Below, in pieces: positions 44,422 to 56,185 of a stretch of 64,000 nucleotides of DNA. Below the pieces are notes generated by a model. It ran no database searches. It saw only the letters and a list, made by a program, of their open reading frames with translations, and was not told the DNA's origin. A program made the translations under genes and the position numbers. Position 1 is the first letter of the stretch. Every line of letters begins with the position of its first letter. The DNA lies in NCBI GenBank assembly GCA_018398805.1, contig JAGFBZ010000732.1:155983-219982 (forward strand). Reading direction: 5' to 3'. Origin of the DNA: Hirundichthys speculiger. Its lineage: Eukaryota > Chordata > Actinopteri > Beloniformes > Exocoetidae.

Positions 44422-45940
44422 TACATTCAACCAGTCAGATGAAACCTCACTGTTGAGAGCGTTGTGTGGACAGAAGAGAAAGAGATGAGTGAGGAAAACC
44501 TGGACACAGAAGTCACTCTCCAAATACTCCAGTATTTCCTTTATATGTTGCTTGTCGTTTCGCCATCGCAGTTTTCGACTGTGAAACCGCATATTTCGTG
44601 TTTTCTTGATGTCATGCAGCCTTAATAGAAATGCAGGCTAGTCTCCAGCGCTTTCACGCCAGTTTTTTTCAAAACCTTCTTCTTCTATGGTAAGTTTTAT
44701 TGACAGTGGACATTCCTATATTTGTGCCTGTAGCTGTTGGGCGTGGAGTTGCATCCGTGTATAATCTGATCGTGGTTTCAGCTGGAGCCCCTGCCCCCAT
44801 GGCGCTGCCCTCTTGGACTGTTCGTCCCATTCACCCCACTGCAACAGTCATACCAGCACAGTCGGCTGCATGAAATAAAGCAGAACACAAAAAGCATCCT
44901 GCATTTGTGACAGTGGCGAAGCCTGTCCGCCGCCCTCCATTTCAGTTTGTTTACATCAGTTGTGTTGTATGTAGGTCACCATAGCAACCATGTGAGTCGA
45001 CGAGAACACAGATCTGACATGTGACACCAACAGCCAGTCAGAAAGATGAGGTTCTCGCCGGATGTGCTAAAATCTCCGGATCTGGGCCGGCGGTGCGGAC
45101 AGTCAGCCTGCAATGCAGATGAAGCTTATTTTGAGAGCGTGCGGGATGAATCACATGTTCATTAAATACTCAAGGAGGCCTGGATTGATGACGACCAGCT
45201 AGAGAGCATATGCTCAGACTCTGGGTCCAAAGGCGGCGTGGAGGCTATGATGGAGGGACGTGAAAGACTGATGGGAGCAGAGTCTGCTTCTCTCAGCGAG
45301 GCTGACCTACATACCGCCTGATTGTTATTCCCCCACAGTGGGTTGGAAAAATCCTGAAATGTTCATCATAAAATATGCAGATTTTCTAGAAGCTGTGAAG
45401 TGACGTGAAAAGCTGCGCTAAGAGGAGAGGATCACAATCGCATCTGCGCGTAACTGAAACTCAGGAGAGGAGATGTTAATGTGATTTAGCGAAAGGCCTC
45501 GTGTCGTTAATTAGTCCCTGTGAGGTTATTTCTTTCGCCAAAAGGAACGGGGCTCCCTGCGGCAAAGACACGCCATCAGAGCTCGAGGCATGCAAATCAC
45601 TGATACAACTATCACTCTCATGAGTGCCTCCAATTTTTCGCTCCAAAAGAACAGAGCAGCGTACACTCCAATTCAATTCTCCCTCGTTTTATGTTTAATC
45701 GAAGATTCCTGTGCGACCCCAATTCCAGTTGGGACGCTGTAAAATGTAAATGAACAGAATGCAATGATTTTCATACATCAGAGATCTGTATACTTTATTT
45801 CTTTTGACAACACTGCACAGAAAAAAACACATGTTGAATGTGTGTGTGTGTGGGGGGGGGGGGGGGGCACAGTAATTTTGAATTCAATGACAACAAGAGG
45901 GTCGAAAAATAGGCGGTACTAGAAAGAAACACCTGGAGGA
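44422..45940. other. Intergenic sequence downstream of dab2ip
   Basis: No gene recognised. A GT run followed by G17 lies at 45839-45867. Confidence 0.45.
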
Positions 45941-46400
45941 TCATCTTGCAACTAATTAGGTTAATTGGCAGCAGGTCAGTTCGCTACAACCTAATTAGTT
46001 GCAGGCCCCACCACAGTACTGAGACAGCCCTGATCAAGGTGACAAACGACATTCGCCTGAACACAGATGCAGGCAAAGTCTCAGTCTTAGTTTTTCTGGA
46101 CCTAAGTGCTGCCATTGACACACTTGATCATGCAATCTTATTACGGAGATTAGAAGACTGGGTGGGAATCTCTGAAAATGCTTTAAACTGGTTTAGGTCC
46201 TATCTCAGGAACAGGAGATACTTTGTTGAAATCGGTAACTGTGTCTCAGACCAAATGGCCATGACCTGTGGGGTTCCCCAGGGGTCAATCCTGGGACCCC
46301 TGTTGTTCAATTTGTACATGCTTCCATTAGGCCAGCTTTACTCTACCAACATAATGTCTGTGTCTATGTGCTTTTATCACACAGACACAGTATTATAATA
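45941..46400 (+). pseudogene. L2-like reverse transcriptase fragment
   Basis: An open frame from 45946 encodes a piece of a LINE reverse transcriptase: CRPHHSTETALIKVTNDI, VLVFLDLSAAIDTLDHAILL (first catalytic block), WFRSYLRNRRYFVEIG, and [20 protein letters not shown]. The YADD block is missing; the frame runs into a minisatellite. Its [10 protein letters not shown] region is nearly identical in DNA to the fragment at 1768, so both come from the same family. It is 5' and 3' truncated and inactive. Confidence 0.85.
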
Positions 46401-46474
46401 AGTATTCGTACTTTGAAGAGATTGTGTCGGAAATTGTGCATATTCAGAAAAAGAAACTACAACGATTCTGGAAT

Positions 46475-47981
46475 TCTGGAAACTGCATTTCGACATTTCG
46501 AGTTTATTATCAACATTTCATCTTTATTCACTACATTTCAACTTTATTCTGGAAACTGCATTTCGACTTTATTCTCAACATTTCGACGCTATTCTCAAAA
46601 TTTTGACTTTATTCTCGACATTTCGACTTTATTCTCGACATTTTGACTTTATTCTCGACATTTCGACTTTATTCCCGACATTTCGACTTTATTCTCAATA
46701 TTTTGACTTTATTCTTGACATTTCGACTTTATTCTCGACATTTCGACTTTATTCTCAATATTTCGACTTTATTCTCAATATTTTGACTTTATTCTCGACA
46801 TTTCGACTTTATTTCCGACATTTCGACTTTATTCTCAATATTTTGACTTTATTCTCGACATTTCAACTTTATTCTGGAAACTGCATTTCGACTTTATTCT
46901 CAACATTTCGACGCTATTCTCAAAATTTTGACTTTATTCTCGACATTTCGACTTTATTCTCGACATTTTGACTTTATTCTCGACATTTCGACTTTATTCC
47001 CGACATTTCGACTTTATTCTCGACATTTCGACTTTATTCTCAATATTTTGACTTTATTCTCGACATTTCGACTTTATTTCCGACATTTCGACTTTATTCT
47101 CAATATTTTGACTTTATTCTCGACATTTCGACTTTATTCTGGAAACTGCATTTCGACTTTATTCTCGACATTTCGACGCTATTCTCAAAATTTTGACTTT
47201 ATTCTCGACATTTCGACTTTTTTCTCGACATTTCGACTTTATTCTCAACATTTCGACTTTATTCCCGACATTTCGACTTTATTCTCAAAATTTTGACTTT
47301 ATTCTCGACATTTAGACTCTATTCTCAACATTTTGACTTTATTCTCGACATTTCGACTTTTTTCTCGACATTTCGACTTTATTCTCAACATTTCGACTTT
47401 ATTCCCGACATTTCGACTTTATTCTCAATATTTTGACTTTATTCTCGACATTTCGACTTTATTCCCGACATTTCGACTTTATTCTCAATATTTTGAATTT
47501 ATTCTCGACATTTCGAGTTTATTCTCAACATTTCGTCTTTATTCAAGACATTTCAACTTTATTCTGGAAACTGCATTTCGACTTTATTCTGGAAACTGCA
47601 TTTCGACTTTATTCTCGACATTTCGACGCTATTCTCAAAATTTTGACTTTATTCTCGACATTTAGACTCTATTCTCAACATTTTGACTTTATTCTCGACA
47701 TTTCGACTTTATTCTCAACATTTCGACTTTATTCCCAACATTTCGACTTTATTCTCAATATTTTGACTTTATTCTCGACATTTCGACTTTATTCCCGACA
47801 TTTCGACTTTATTCCCGACATTTCGACTTTATTCTCGACATTTCGAGTTTATTCTCAACATTTCGTCTTTATTCAAGACATTTCAACTTTATTCTGGAAA
47901 CTGCATTTCGACTTTATTCTCGACATTTCGACTTTATTCTCGACATTTCGACTTTATTCTCGACATTTCGACTTTCTTCTC
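46475..47981. repeat. 20-bp minisatellite (TTTATTCTCGACATTTCGAC)n with higher-order pattern
   Basis: About 75 tandem units of 20 bp with variants (cccgacatt, caatatttt, caaaatttt). The marker ctggaaactgcatttcgac recurs near 46547, 46870, 47138, 47561, 47581 and 47893, showing higher-order duplications. All plus-strand frames stay open over long stretches (repeating DFILDISTLFSTF) because the unit lacks stops; this is a composition effect, not a gene. Confidence 0.93.
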
Positions 47982-48570
47982 GTAAGTGAGGAATGAAAAA
48001 AAAATCCTTACCCACAATTTTTTTTCTCAGTGTGGCCCTAAGACTTTCTGTCCTGTCTCACATCAGACAAGAACGGGACAACATTTCTCTCACAGACCGC
48101 AGCAGCTGCTCTCCTCAGTTCCCGAACAGATGTGGACAGATGTGGACTGGAAGCTTCCCTCCTTGTTGGTCGTGCGTCAGTGTTCATGATGCAGCGCAGG
48201 TTTGCTGCACCAAAACCTCAGCCTCCAAAGCGATCATAAAGTTTAATCAGCATTAATTCTCGCTTCCCGCAAAAGCTGAAGATTATAACCTTCAAGATGA
48301 CAGCTTTATCAGCTGTTTCCTTGAAGGTGTGGTAAAAGTAATATTAAAATGTGTTCAGTGTAACAATTCAGATAAGAATATACTCCGGTAAGATTTATTA
48401 AAACGCACGTTTGGTTTTAGACAGCCAGGGTCGACTCTGCTCCCGGCTCATCGAACAATCCATCCATCTGCTTTTAAAGCACGACGACGATGACGGACGC
48501 TGATGTGGTTCTAATGTTATTTTAATTTGATCATTTTCGGGTCTTGCCGAGAGAGCCGAGGTCAGAGTAG
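47982..48570. other. Intergenic sequence, nothing recognised
   Basis: Between the minisatellite and the 14-kb insertion; no features recognised. Confidence 0.45.
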
Positions 48571-48665
48571 CTCTAGATCAGTGGTTCTCAACCTTTTAAT
48601 AGTGCGTACCACCTGAGAAACTGTTCAGCTCTCCGAGTACCACCACGATGACCAGTTTTAAAATA

Positions 48666-48857
48666 CAGTGATCCCTTGCAAATTCGCGCTTTAAGTTTTG
48701 CGGTTTTAGTTATTTGTGGATTTTTCAAAAATATAATATAATAAAAAAAATCAAGAAAAAATTGCGGAAACATCACAGGATGTTGTTCACGTTCTCTCAC
48801 AGTGAACAAATGCTGTGAGCCAGCCTGGCCCCTTTAAGAAGGTGGCCTTATGGGTAA
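48666..48857. mobile_element. Tigger-like element, left part
   Basis: Starts cagtgatcccttgcaaattc after TA (48664-48665) and runs to ccttatgggtaa. It matches the inverted sequence of the copy at 20926-21408 (ggccaggctggctcacaac, ttacccataagg). The rest of the element resumes at 62046. Confidence 0.8.
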
Positions 48858-50041
48858 GGAGAGGACATCTACCTGGCAATTAAGGAGATGTTAATAAACC
48901 GAGGAATAGAGCCAAAACAAGTGGTTTCAGTAACCACAGATGGAGCCCCTGCCACGATAGGGAGAGAGAAAGGAGCTGTGGCAAGAATGAAAGAGGACAA
49001 TCCTGAGCTCATCTCTTACCATTGCATCATTCATCAGTCTGTCCTGTGCTCCACCCTGTCAGATGAATATGCTGAGGTGATGGACACAATGATGAAAATG
49101 ATCAATTTTCTCAGGGCATCCTCTTCCTATCAGCATCGCATGCTCAGAGAATTCCTCAGAGAAGTTGATGCAAATGCTGATGATCTTTTGCTGCACAACA
49201 ATGTGAGATGGCTCAGCAAAGGCACAATGTTGGAGCGCTTTTGGTCCATCAGAAGTGAAGTAGCAGCTTTCTCTCGGCGGAGCAGACAAGTCAGAAGGCA
49301 ACACAATTTTCTCTATTTTTAAAAGATGAGAAAAAGATGGATAACGTGGCCTTTTTGGTTGATATCACTTCACACCTGAATGAACTGAATTTGAAGTTAC
49401 AGGGGAAGAACAATTCAATTTGTGAACTGATGACAGCTGTCCGCTCCTTTCAGAGGAAACTTGAGGTGTTCAAGGATGACCTGCAGGGAGAGTGTGCACA
49501 CTTCCCAGCAGTTCAGGAACATGTTCAGGGATACAGAGATGTCTCCTCTTTTGTTGGCTTTGTTGATAAGCTGATTGTAAACTTCAGCAAACGTTTTGAC
49601 AGCTTTAGTTTTGGACAGCAGCTCACCATGTTCATCCAGAACCCATTTCTCATCACAGATGTCAGGTAGTTCTCAAAGGAAGTCACACAGCACTTCAAGT
49701 GGGCAAATGCTGGGCCTCTCCAGATGCAACTGGTTGATCTCCAAGCAGATGTGGCCCTGAAAGAGCAGTTTGTAAGAACTGACCCTGCCACTTTCTGGCT
49801 CCAAATGGTCTCTGAGACAGCTTTCCCAGGTCTGAGGAAAGTAGCCCTGTACATCTTGACCATGTTTGGCTCCACATACAGCTGTGAGGCAGCTTTCTCC
49901 ACAATGAATATAATTAAAAATAAATATTGTTCCAGGCTCACCAATGAGCACCTGCACATGTGTATGAGAATGACCTTAACACCATTCCAGCCCAAGTTTA
50001 AAATCCTGGCAGGACAAGCTCGAGCTCAGTTCTCTCACTGA
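48858..50041 (+). pseudogene. hAT transposase, C-terminal half (ZBED5-like), one frameshift and one stop
   Basis: Reads GEDIYLAIKEMLINRG, VVSVTTDGAPATIGREKGA (second catalytic Asp, codon at about 48939), CIIHQSVLC (CxxH motif), NNVRWLSKGTMLERFW, then a frame shift near 49285, MDNVAFLVDITSHLNEL, a TAG at 49667 in place of the next residue of TDVR-FSKEVTQHFKW, and finally LYILTMFGSTYSCEAAFSTM (catalytic Glu at 49886, hAT dimerisation region) to a stop at 50039-50041. The family resembles ZBED5/Charlie-type hAT transposases. The missing upstream part with DESTD lies 11 kb downstream at 61156. Confidence 0.9.
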
Positions 50042-50530
50042 ATAACAAAAAGTGTGGAGAGTGGGAAAAGAAAGAAAGAAAGAGAAACTGTATGACTGTT
50101 CAGCTGTTATTTTCAAATTAGTTGAGACTGTTAAGATGTGAAAGTTAAAGGAGTTTAACTTTCAGTTAAGTTTAACTTTCAGAAGTTAAGGAATATTCAA
50201 GCTGTTGCTTCACTTTTACTTTTTCTAAAATTAAATACTTTCTTTTATAATGCACAATTTTTCCAAAAAAAAGATTTTCTCTATTTTAATTATTAAATTC
50301 AAATCTGTCTGGTTTAATGTTAAGTGACAATAAATACTGTCAAAATGTTTTTGAATTCTACTTTCTTTATTTGATCAGATGTTGATTACATGCAGATGTT
50401 GATACAACTACTAGGCTACTTTAGTATATATCACACAAATCATAACGTTATGACATTATGGTGTTCTGGACCTTTGCTTTAGGGAATTTTCTCCAACCGG
50501 ACCTCTTTGAATTTTAGTTGAATACCCCTG
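50042..50530 (+). mobile_element. 3' UTR and right end of the hAT element
   Basis: Non-coding tail after the transposase stop, ending ttttagttgaatacccctg at 50530, whose complement caggggtattcaactaaaa is a typical hAT end. The next 8 bp, atttatag, would be the TSD. The last ~95 bp occur again at about 52283-52371. Confidence 0.7.
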
Positions 50531-51270
50531 ATTTATAGTATTTCTGTTTTACGGTCCACTACTGTAAAATCAATTTATGGATGAATACCGTAAAAAAAAA
50601 AACGGTAAAGATCTGGCGTCTCTGCTGCCAGCTCTTTACCGTTATTTTACAGGAAAATTTCTTACAGTGTAGCTGTGGATCCAGAAATAAAATAGAATAA
50701 GATAAATAAAGACATCTAAATAAATAAATAAAATAAAATAAATAATATGAATAAATTAAGTGAATTGGGGTAATAAAATAATAAAATTCGCTAATTCGTC
50801 TCTTCCTCCGTCTCTCCTCCTCTTTCTCACTCTCCTCTGCTGCTAATTCGTCTCTTCCTCCGTTTCTCCTTGTCTTTCTCACTCTCCTCTGCCGCTAATT
50901 CGTCTCTTCCTCCGTCTCTCCTCGTCTTTCTCACTCTCCTCTGCCGCTAATTCGTCTCTTCCTCCGTTTCTCCTCGTCTTTCTCTCACTCTCCTCTGCCG
51001 CTAATTCGTCTCTTCCTCTGTTTCTCCCTGTCTTTCGCTCACTCACCTCTCCGTCTTCTCGCCCTGTATCGCTTCTTTCCTTCTCTATCTTTCTAACTTT
51101 CTATTTTTCTTATTTTGTCTTCCCGTTCGGTTCTCACCTCTCATCTGACTGCTGTCAGAGTTGCTATGGTAACCCGCAGTGCAGAGATGTGACTGGCTGG
51201 GTAGCATCACGTGGGATGGCTTAACTCGCACGCAATTGGTTTGTGCTTTTCCTGAATAGAAATGCAGAAA
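50531..51270. repeat. AT-rich segment, CTGGCAGC-type repeat end and 52-bp minisatellite
   Basis: At 50609-50672 is ggcgtctctgctgccagctc...tttcttacagtgtag, an end sequence of a widespread fish repeat. At 50790-51050 about five units of 52 bp begin gctaattcgtctcttcctcc. The segment 50438-50825 is duplicated at about 52283-52645. Confidence 0.75.
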
Positions 51271-51274
51271 TATA

Positions 51275-52282
51275 CGGTATTTCTGTTTTACGGTCCACTA
51301 CTGTAAAACAGAAATACGGTATTTCTGTTTTACAGTAGTGGACCATAAAACAGAAATACCGTATTTCTGTTTTACGGTATTTCTGTTTTCAGTAGTGGAC
51401 CGTAAAACAGAAATACCGTATTTCTGTTTTACGGTCCACTACTAGAAATACACAGAAATACACACTAGAAATAAACAGAAATACCGTATTTCTGTTTTAC
51501 GGTCCACTACTGTAAAACAGAAATACGGTATTTCTGTTCTGTATTTCGGTATACGGTATAAAACAGAAATACGGTATTTCTGTTTTACAGTCCACTACTG
51601 TAAAACAGAAATACCGTATTTCTGTTTTATACCGTATACAGAAATACCGTATTTCTGTTTTATACCGTATACCAAAATACCGTATTTCTGTTTTACGGTC
51701 CACTACTGTAGTATTTCTGTTTTACAGTAGTGGACCGTAAAACAGAAATACGGTATTTCTGTTTTACAGGACACTACTGTAAAACAGAAATACGGTATTT
51801 CTGTTTTACAGTCCACTACTGTAAAACAGAAATACCGTATTTCTGTTTTATACCGTATACAGAAATACAGTATACGGTATTTCTGTTTTACAGTAGTGGA
51901 CCGTACACAGAAATACAGTATACAGTATTTCTGTTTTACAGTAGTGGACCGTAAACAGAAATACAGTATACGGTATTTCTGTTTTACAGTAGTGGACCGT
52001 AAAACAGAAATACCATTTGTCTGTTTTACAGTAGTGGACTGTAAAACAGAAATACGGTATATTTCTGCATTTCTATGATTTACAGTAAAGAGCTGGCAGC
52101 AGAGACGCCAGCAATATACTGTTATTTTTACAGTAAAACAGAAATACCGTATTTCTGTTTTACTGTATTTCTGTTTTACACTAGTGGACCGTAAAACAGA
52201 AATACCGTATTTCTGTTTTACAGTAGTGGACCGTAAAACAGAAATACCGTATTTCTGTTTTACAGTAGTGGACCATACATTA
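51275..52282. repeat. Palindromic array block 1 (ACGGTATTTCTGTTTTACAG units)
   Basis: Units of tatttctgttttacggtcc followed by actactgta in both orientations, so neighbouring units pair as perfect hairpins. At 52075-52135 it contains agagctggcagcagagacgc, repeated inverted at 61060-61105, giving the whole array mirror-like borders. Confidence 0.9.
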
Positions 52283-54066
52283 AATCATAACGTTATGACA
52301 TTATGGTGTTCTGGACCTTTGCTTTAGGAAATTTCTCCAACCGGACCTCTTTGAATTTTAGTTGAATACCCCTGATTTATAGTATTTCTGTTTTACGGTC
52401 CACTACTGTAAAAATCAATTTATGGATGAATACCGCAGCGTCTCTGCTGCCAGCTCTTTACCGTTATTTTACAGGAAAATTTCTTACAGTGTAGTTGTGG
52501 ATCCAGAAATAAAATAGAATAAGATAAATAAAGACATCTAAATAAATAACTAAAATAAAATAAATAATATGAATAAATAAAGTGAATTGGGGTAATAAAA
52601 TAATAAAATTCGCTAATTCGTCTCTTCCTCCGTTTCTCCTCCTCTTTCTCTTAATAACAACACAACATTAAGAACTTTCAAAAAAGGGAAATAAATTAAT
52701 AAACTAAAATAAATTATAAGATGAATTAAAAAAAACTAAAACTAAAATAACTAAAATTTCTCCTAACATTTCTATAAATAAAAAAATTAATAAAATAAAT
52801 GGATAAGTTACTGATCTTAGAGAAATGATATAACACATTTGTATAAATGAATTATAAATTAAAATCAATATATAAATAATTATTTTTTAAAGTAATAAAA
52901 TAATATTATTTAAATAATAGATAATAAAATAAACCTTCATGGAATAAATTAATGAATGGGTTAAAACATACATGAATTATTACATTTAAATTAATAATAA
53001 AATAAAAAAACTTTGAAATAAAATAAAGCAAAAATAAATCCTGAAATAAATAAATGAAATAGCTAAGTTCCGTCATTTATATGTGTATATGTGTGCATAT
53101 ATACCGCTGTGGCATCATCAGCTCCTGCTTTATTGTGTTTATTTTGTTCATAAACAAGTTTTATTTTTTTATATGATGATAGTTGAAATATTGTACGTTT
53201 AGGCCATAATTGATAATGATTATTTAGAAAGTTTTGAACCCATTATGTATGTTGATTATGTATGGTGACTATGATTTCCTATCCCCATGTAAATGTTTAT
53301 GTACACTGTAAGCAATTGCTGTAAATTTACAGCCAATTTTCAACAGTAAAATGCTGTTTTCATGTTTAACAGTTTAGTACTGTAATACACAATGCATTGT
53401 GGGCTTCTTAACATGGAGCAACAGGAAAGATGCTGTACGGTATGCTGCAGTTTTAAATAACGGTACACTACAGTATTTTGGGGAAATTTTCCAGAAGAGG
53501 ACTCCAGAAGGCACAGCGTCATCTGTCTTCATCACAATGATTCTGATTTTGCATCTACAAAATTAAACGGTACGTAAATCAAAATCTTTTTTCTTTGACT
53601 CTGGGGGGGCTATCTTATTTATACTGCCAAGAATGTTTGATATAACACTCGGGAGTTTGTCTAGCTATGTAAGCTCAGTGCTTTCTATCTATTTGAATAG
53701 GGTAGCCAGAACAATATTCTACTATGGGATATTTCTTTGTCTTGTTGTAGTTGTTGTTTAATCTTGGTCAATGATAATATACGTAACTTCATCGGCATAA
53801 ATCCAGAGAGAGGGACAAAGGCCAAAAGGGGCAAGGTTGTCTCCAAGAAGAAAGGTGTGATTGTCCAGAAGAAGTCTCCTACAGTCAACATACACGTCTC
53901 CATGCTCCTGAAGAAACTCCTTGACTTTGAATGGGACTTCATTTAGATCAGTGAGTTCTCCTTAATCTTGCCGTCTGTCCATGTGTTGTTTGCAGTGCAG
54001 TGACAGGGCATTGCTATTAAGCCGCAAGAGTGGTATTATTAGCTTTATAAGCATTAACTTGGAGAT
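52283..54066. repeat. Duplicated hAT end, AT-rich stretch and unclassified segment
   Basis: The first part duplicates 50438-50825. 52640-53080 is very AT-rich. At 53305-53345 lies cactgtaagcaattgctgta, a repeat end. At 53737-53945 is an open frame ending INPERGTKAKRGKVVSKKKG, then SPTVNIHVSMLLKKLLDFEW and DFI stop. It looks like a true exon fragment but I do not recognise the protein. Confidence 0.5.
53800..53945 (+). pseudogene. Exon-like fragment of unknown protein (lysine-rich, LLKKLLDFEWDFI end)
   Basis: The frame NPERGTKAKRGKVVSKKKG VIVQKKSPTVNIHVSMLLKK LLDFEWDFI ends in TAG at 53943-53945. Its composition is protein-like (basic linker, amphipathic end) unlike the flanking repeats. It could be the last part of a captured host gene or a transposon-encoded protein. 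It occurs only once, upstream of the five core repeats. Function unknown. Confidence 0.35.
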
Positions 54067-54565
54067 GATATTGTTCATTCCAGATTGTATAATATTTGTT
54101 TATTGTTTCACAGTGGCTGCACAGGAACAATGCTGCAGTGGAACAGTGGCTAACAAACTGATGTTCATCTCTCTTGGATCAACAAGATTTGAATCAGGGC
54201 AGTTCAGACTCCTGGAACTACAGTAAGATGTAAAAACCCAAACCTACCTCACAGGACTATTTTAATAAGTAAACTGCAAGTCGCAAGCTTGCACTGGCAG
54301 AGGAGTCGATTACAGTTTCTGCCCTAAATGTTCTCTTTTTTCCACATTACTGTAATGATGCAAAATGTCAAAATGTTCTAACTGTACTGTAAAAGTTTTG
54401 AAATGGCCTTGAGGCACTTTTTCAAAATGTTCTTACCTCTGTTTTCCAAATGTTGTCAATTTTGCATACAGTTCTGCATTTTCATAGACAGCATAAAATA
54501 CATTGCAGAGTACAGTACATAATGTAAATCTTTTACATAAAATACAGAAATACTACAGTAGTGGA
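54067..54565. repeat. Core repeat copy 1 of 5 (~500 bp)
   Basis: Starts gatattgttcattccagatt and ends near aatacagaaatactacagta. Includes tttattgtttcacag (acceptor-like), an exon-like piece reading VAAQEQCCSGTVANKLMFIS then LGSTRFESGQFRLLELQ and stop (taa overlapping a taagat donor-like site at 54223), and a non-repetitive 3' part. Unlike copies 2-5 it is preceded by related non-palindromic sequence, so it may be the founder. Confidence 0.85.
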
Positions 54566-55684
54566 CCGTAAAACAGAAATACAGTATTTCTGTTTTACAG
54601 TAGTGGACCGTAAAACAGAAATACCGTATTTCTGTTTTACAGTTTGGTTTTACCAGTACCGTAAACAAAATACCGTATTGTACATAAAACCTAAAACAGA
54701 AATACGGTAGTAGACCGTAAAACAGAAATAACGTACGTAGTGGACCGTATTTCTGTTTTACGGTCCACTACCGTATTTCTGTTTTACGGTCCACTACCGT
54801 ATTTCTGTTTTACGGTCCACTACCGTATTTCTGTTTTACGGTCCACTACCGTATTTCTGTTTTACGGTCTACTACCGTATTTCTGTTTTACGGTTTTACT
54901 ACCGTATTTCTGTTTTACGGTCCACTACTGTAAAACAGAAATACGGTAGTAAAACCATAAAACAGAAATACGGTAGTAAAACCGTAAAACAGAAATACGG
55001 TAGTAGACCGTAAAACAGAAATACGGTAGTAGACCGTAAAACAGAAATACGGTAGTAAAACCGTAAAACAGAAATTCGGTAGTAAAACCGTAAAACAGAA
55101 ATACGGTAGTAGACCGTAAAACAGAAATACGGTAGTGGACCGTATTTCTGTTTTACGGTCCACTACCGTATTTCTGTTTTACGGTCTACTACCGTATTTC
55201 TGTTTTACGGTCCACTACCGTATTTCTGTTTTAAACGGTCCCCACTACCGTATTTTCTGTTTTACGGTCCACTACCGTATTTCTGTTTTACGGTTACTAC
55301 CGTTTTTCTTTTTTACGTTTTTACTACCCAGTATTTCTGTTTTACGGTCCACTACTGTAAAACAGAAATACGGTAGTAAAACCATAAAACAGAAATACGG
55401 TAGTAAACCGTAAACAGAAATACGGTAGTAAACCGTAAAACAGAAATACGGTAGTAAAACCGTAAAACAGAAATTCGGTAGTAAACCGTAAAACAGAAAT
55501 ACGGTAGTAGACCGTAAAACAGAAATACGGTAGTAAAACCGTAAAACAGAAATACGGTAGTAGACCGTAAAACAGAAATACGGTAGTGGACCGTAAAACA
55601 GAAATACGGTCCACTACCGTATTTCTGTTTTACGGTCTACTACCGTATTTCTGTTTTACGGTCTACTACCGTTTTTTTACTACC
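54566..55684. repeat. Palindromic array block 2
   Basis: Units of about 26-27 bp, cgtatttctgttttacgg plus tccactac, tctactac or ttttactac, switching orientation several times (for example at about 54740, 54925, 55135, 55350 and 55605). Confidence 0.92.
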
Positions 55685-56185
55685 GATATTGTTCATTCCA
55701 GATTGTATAATATTTGTTTATTGTTTTCACAGTGGCTGCACAGGAACAATGCTGCAGTGGAACAGTGGCTAACAAACTGATGTTCATCTCTCTTGGATCA
55801 ACAAGATTTGAATCAGGGCAGTTCAGACTCCTGGAACTACAGTAAGATGTAAAAACCCAAACCTACCTCACAGGACTATTTTAATAAGTAAACTGCAAGT
55901 CGCAAGCTTGCACTGGCAGCGGAGTCGATTACAGTTTCTGCCCTAAATGTTCTCTTTTTTCCACATTACTGTAATGATGCATAATGTCAAAATGTTCTAA
56001 CTGTACTGTAAAAGTTTTGAAATGGCCTTGAGGCACTTTTTCAAAATGTTCTTACCTCTGTTTTCCAAATGTTGTCAATTTTGTATACAGTTCTGCATTT
56101 TCATAGACAGCATAAAATACATTGCAGAGTACAGCACATAATGTAAATCTTTTACATAAAATACAGAAATACTACAGTAGTGGAC
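55685..56185. repeat. Core repeat copy 2 of 5
   Basis: Near-identical to copy 1 from gatattgttcattccagatt on, with tttattgttttcacag (one extra t) and a few substitutions (gcataatg for gcaaaatg). Confidence 0.9.

Noticed and set aside
43808..44630. Possible hAT element starting tagggctgcacaatatatcg
   Set aside because: The start looks like a hAT end, but no matching right end with an 8-bp duplication was found (candidate gcagcctta near 44615 lacks a TSD).
46424..47996. Long open frames with repeating DFILDISTLFSTF
   Set aside because: By-product of a 20-bp tandem repeat with no forward stop; not a protein gene.
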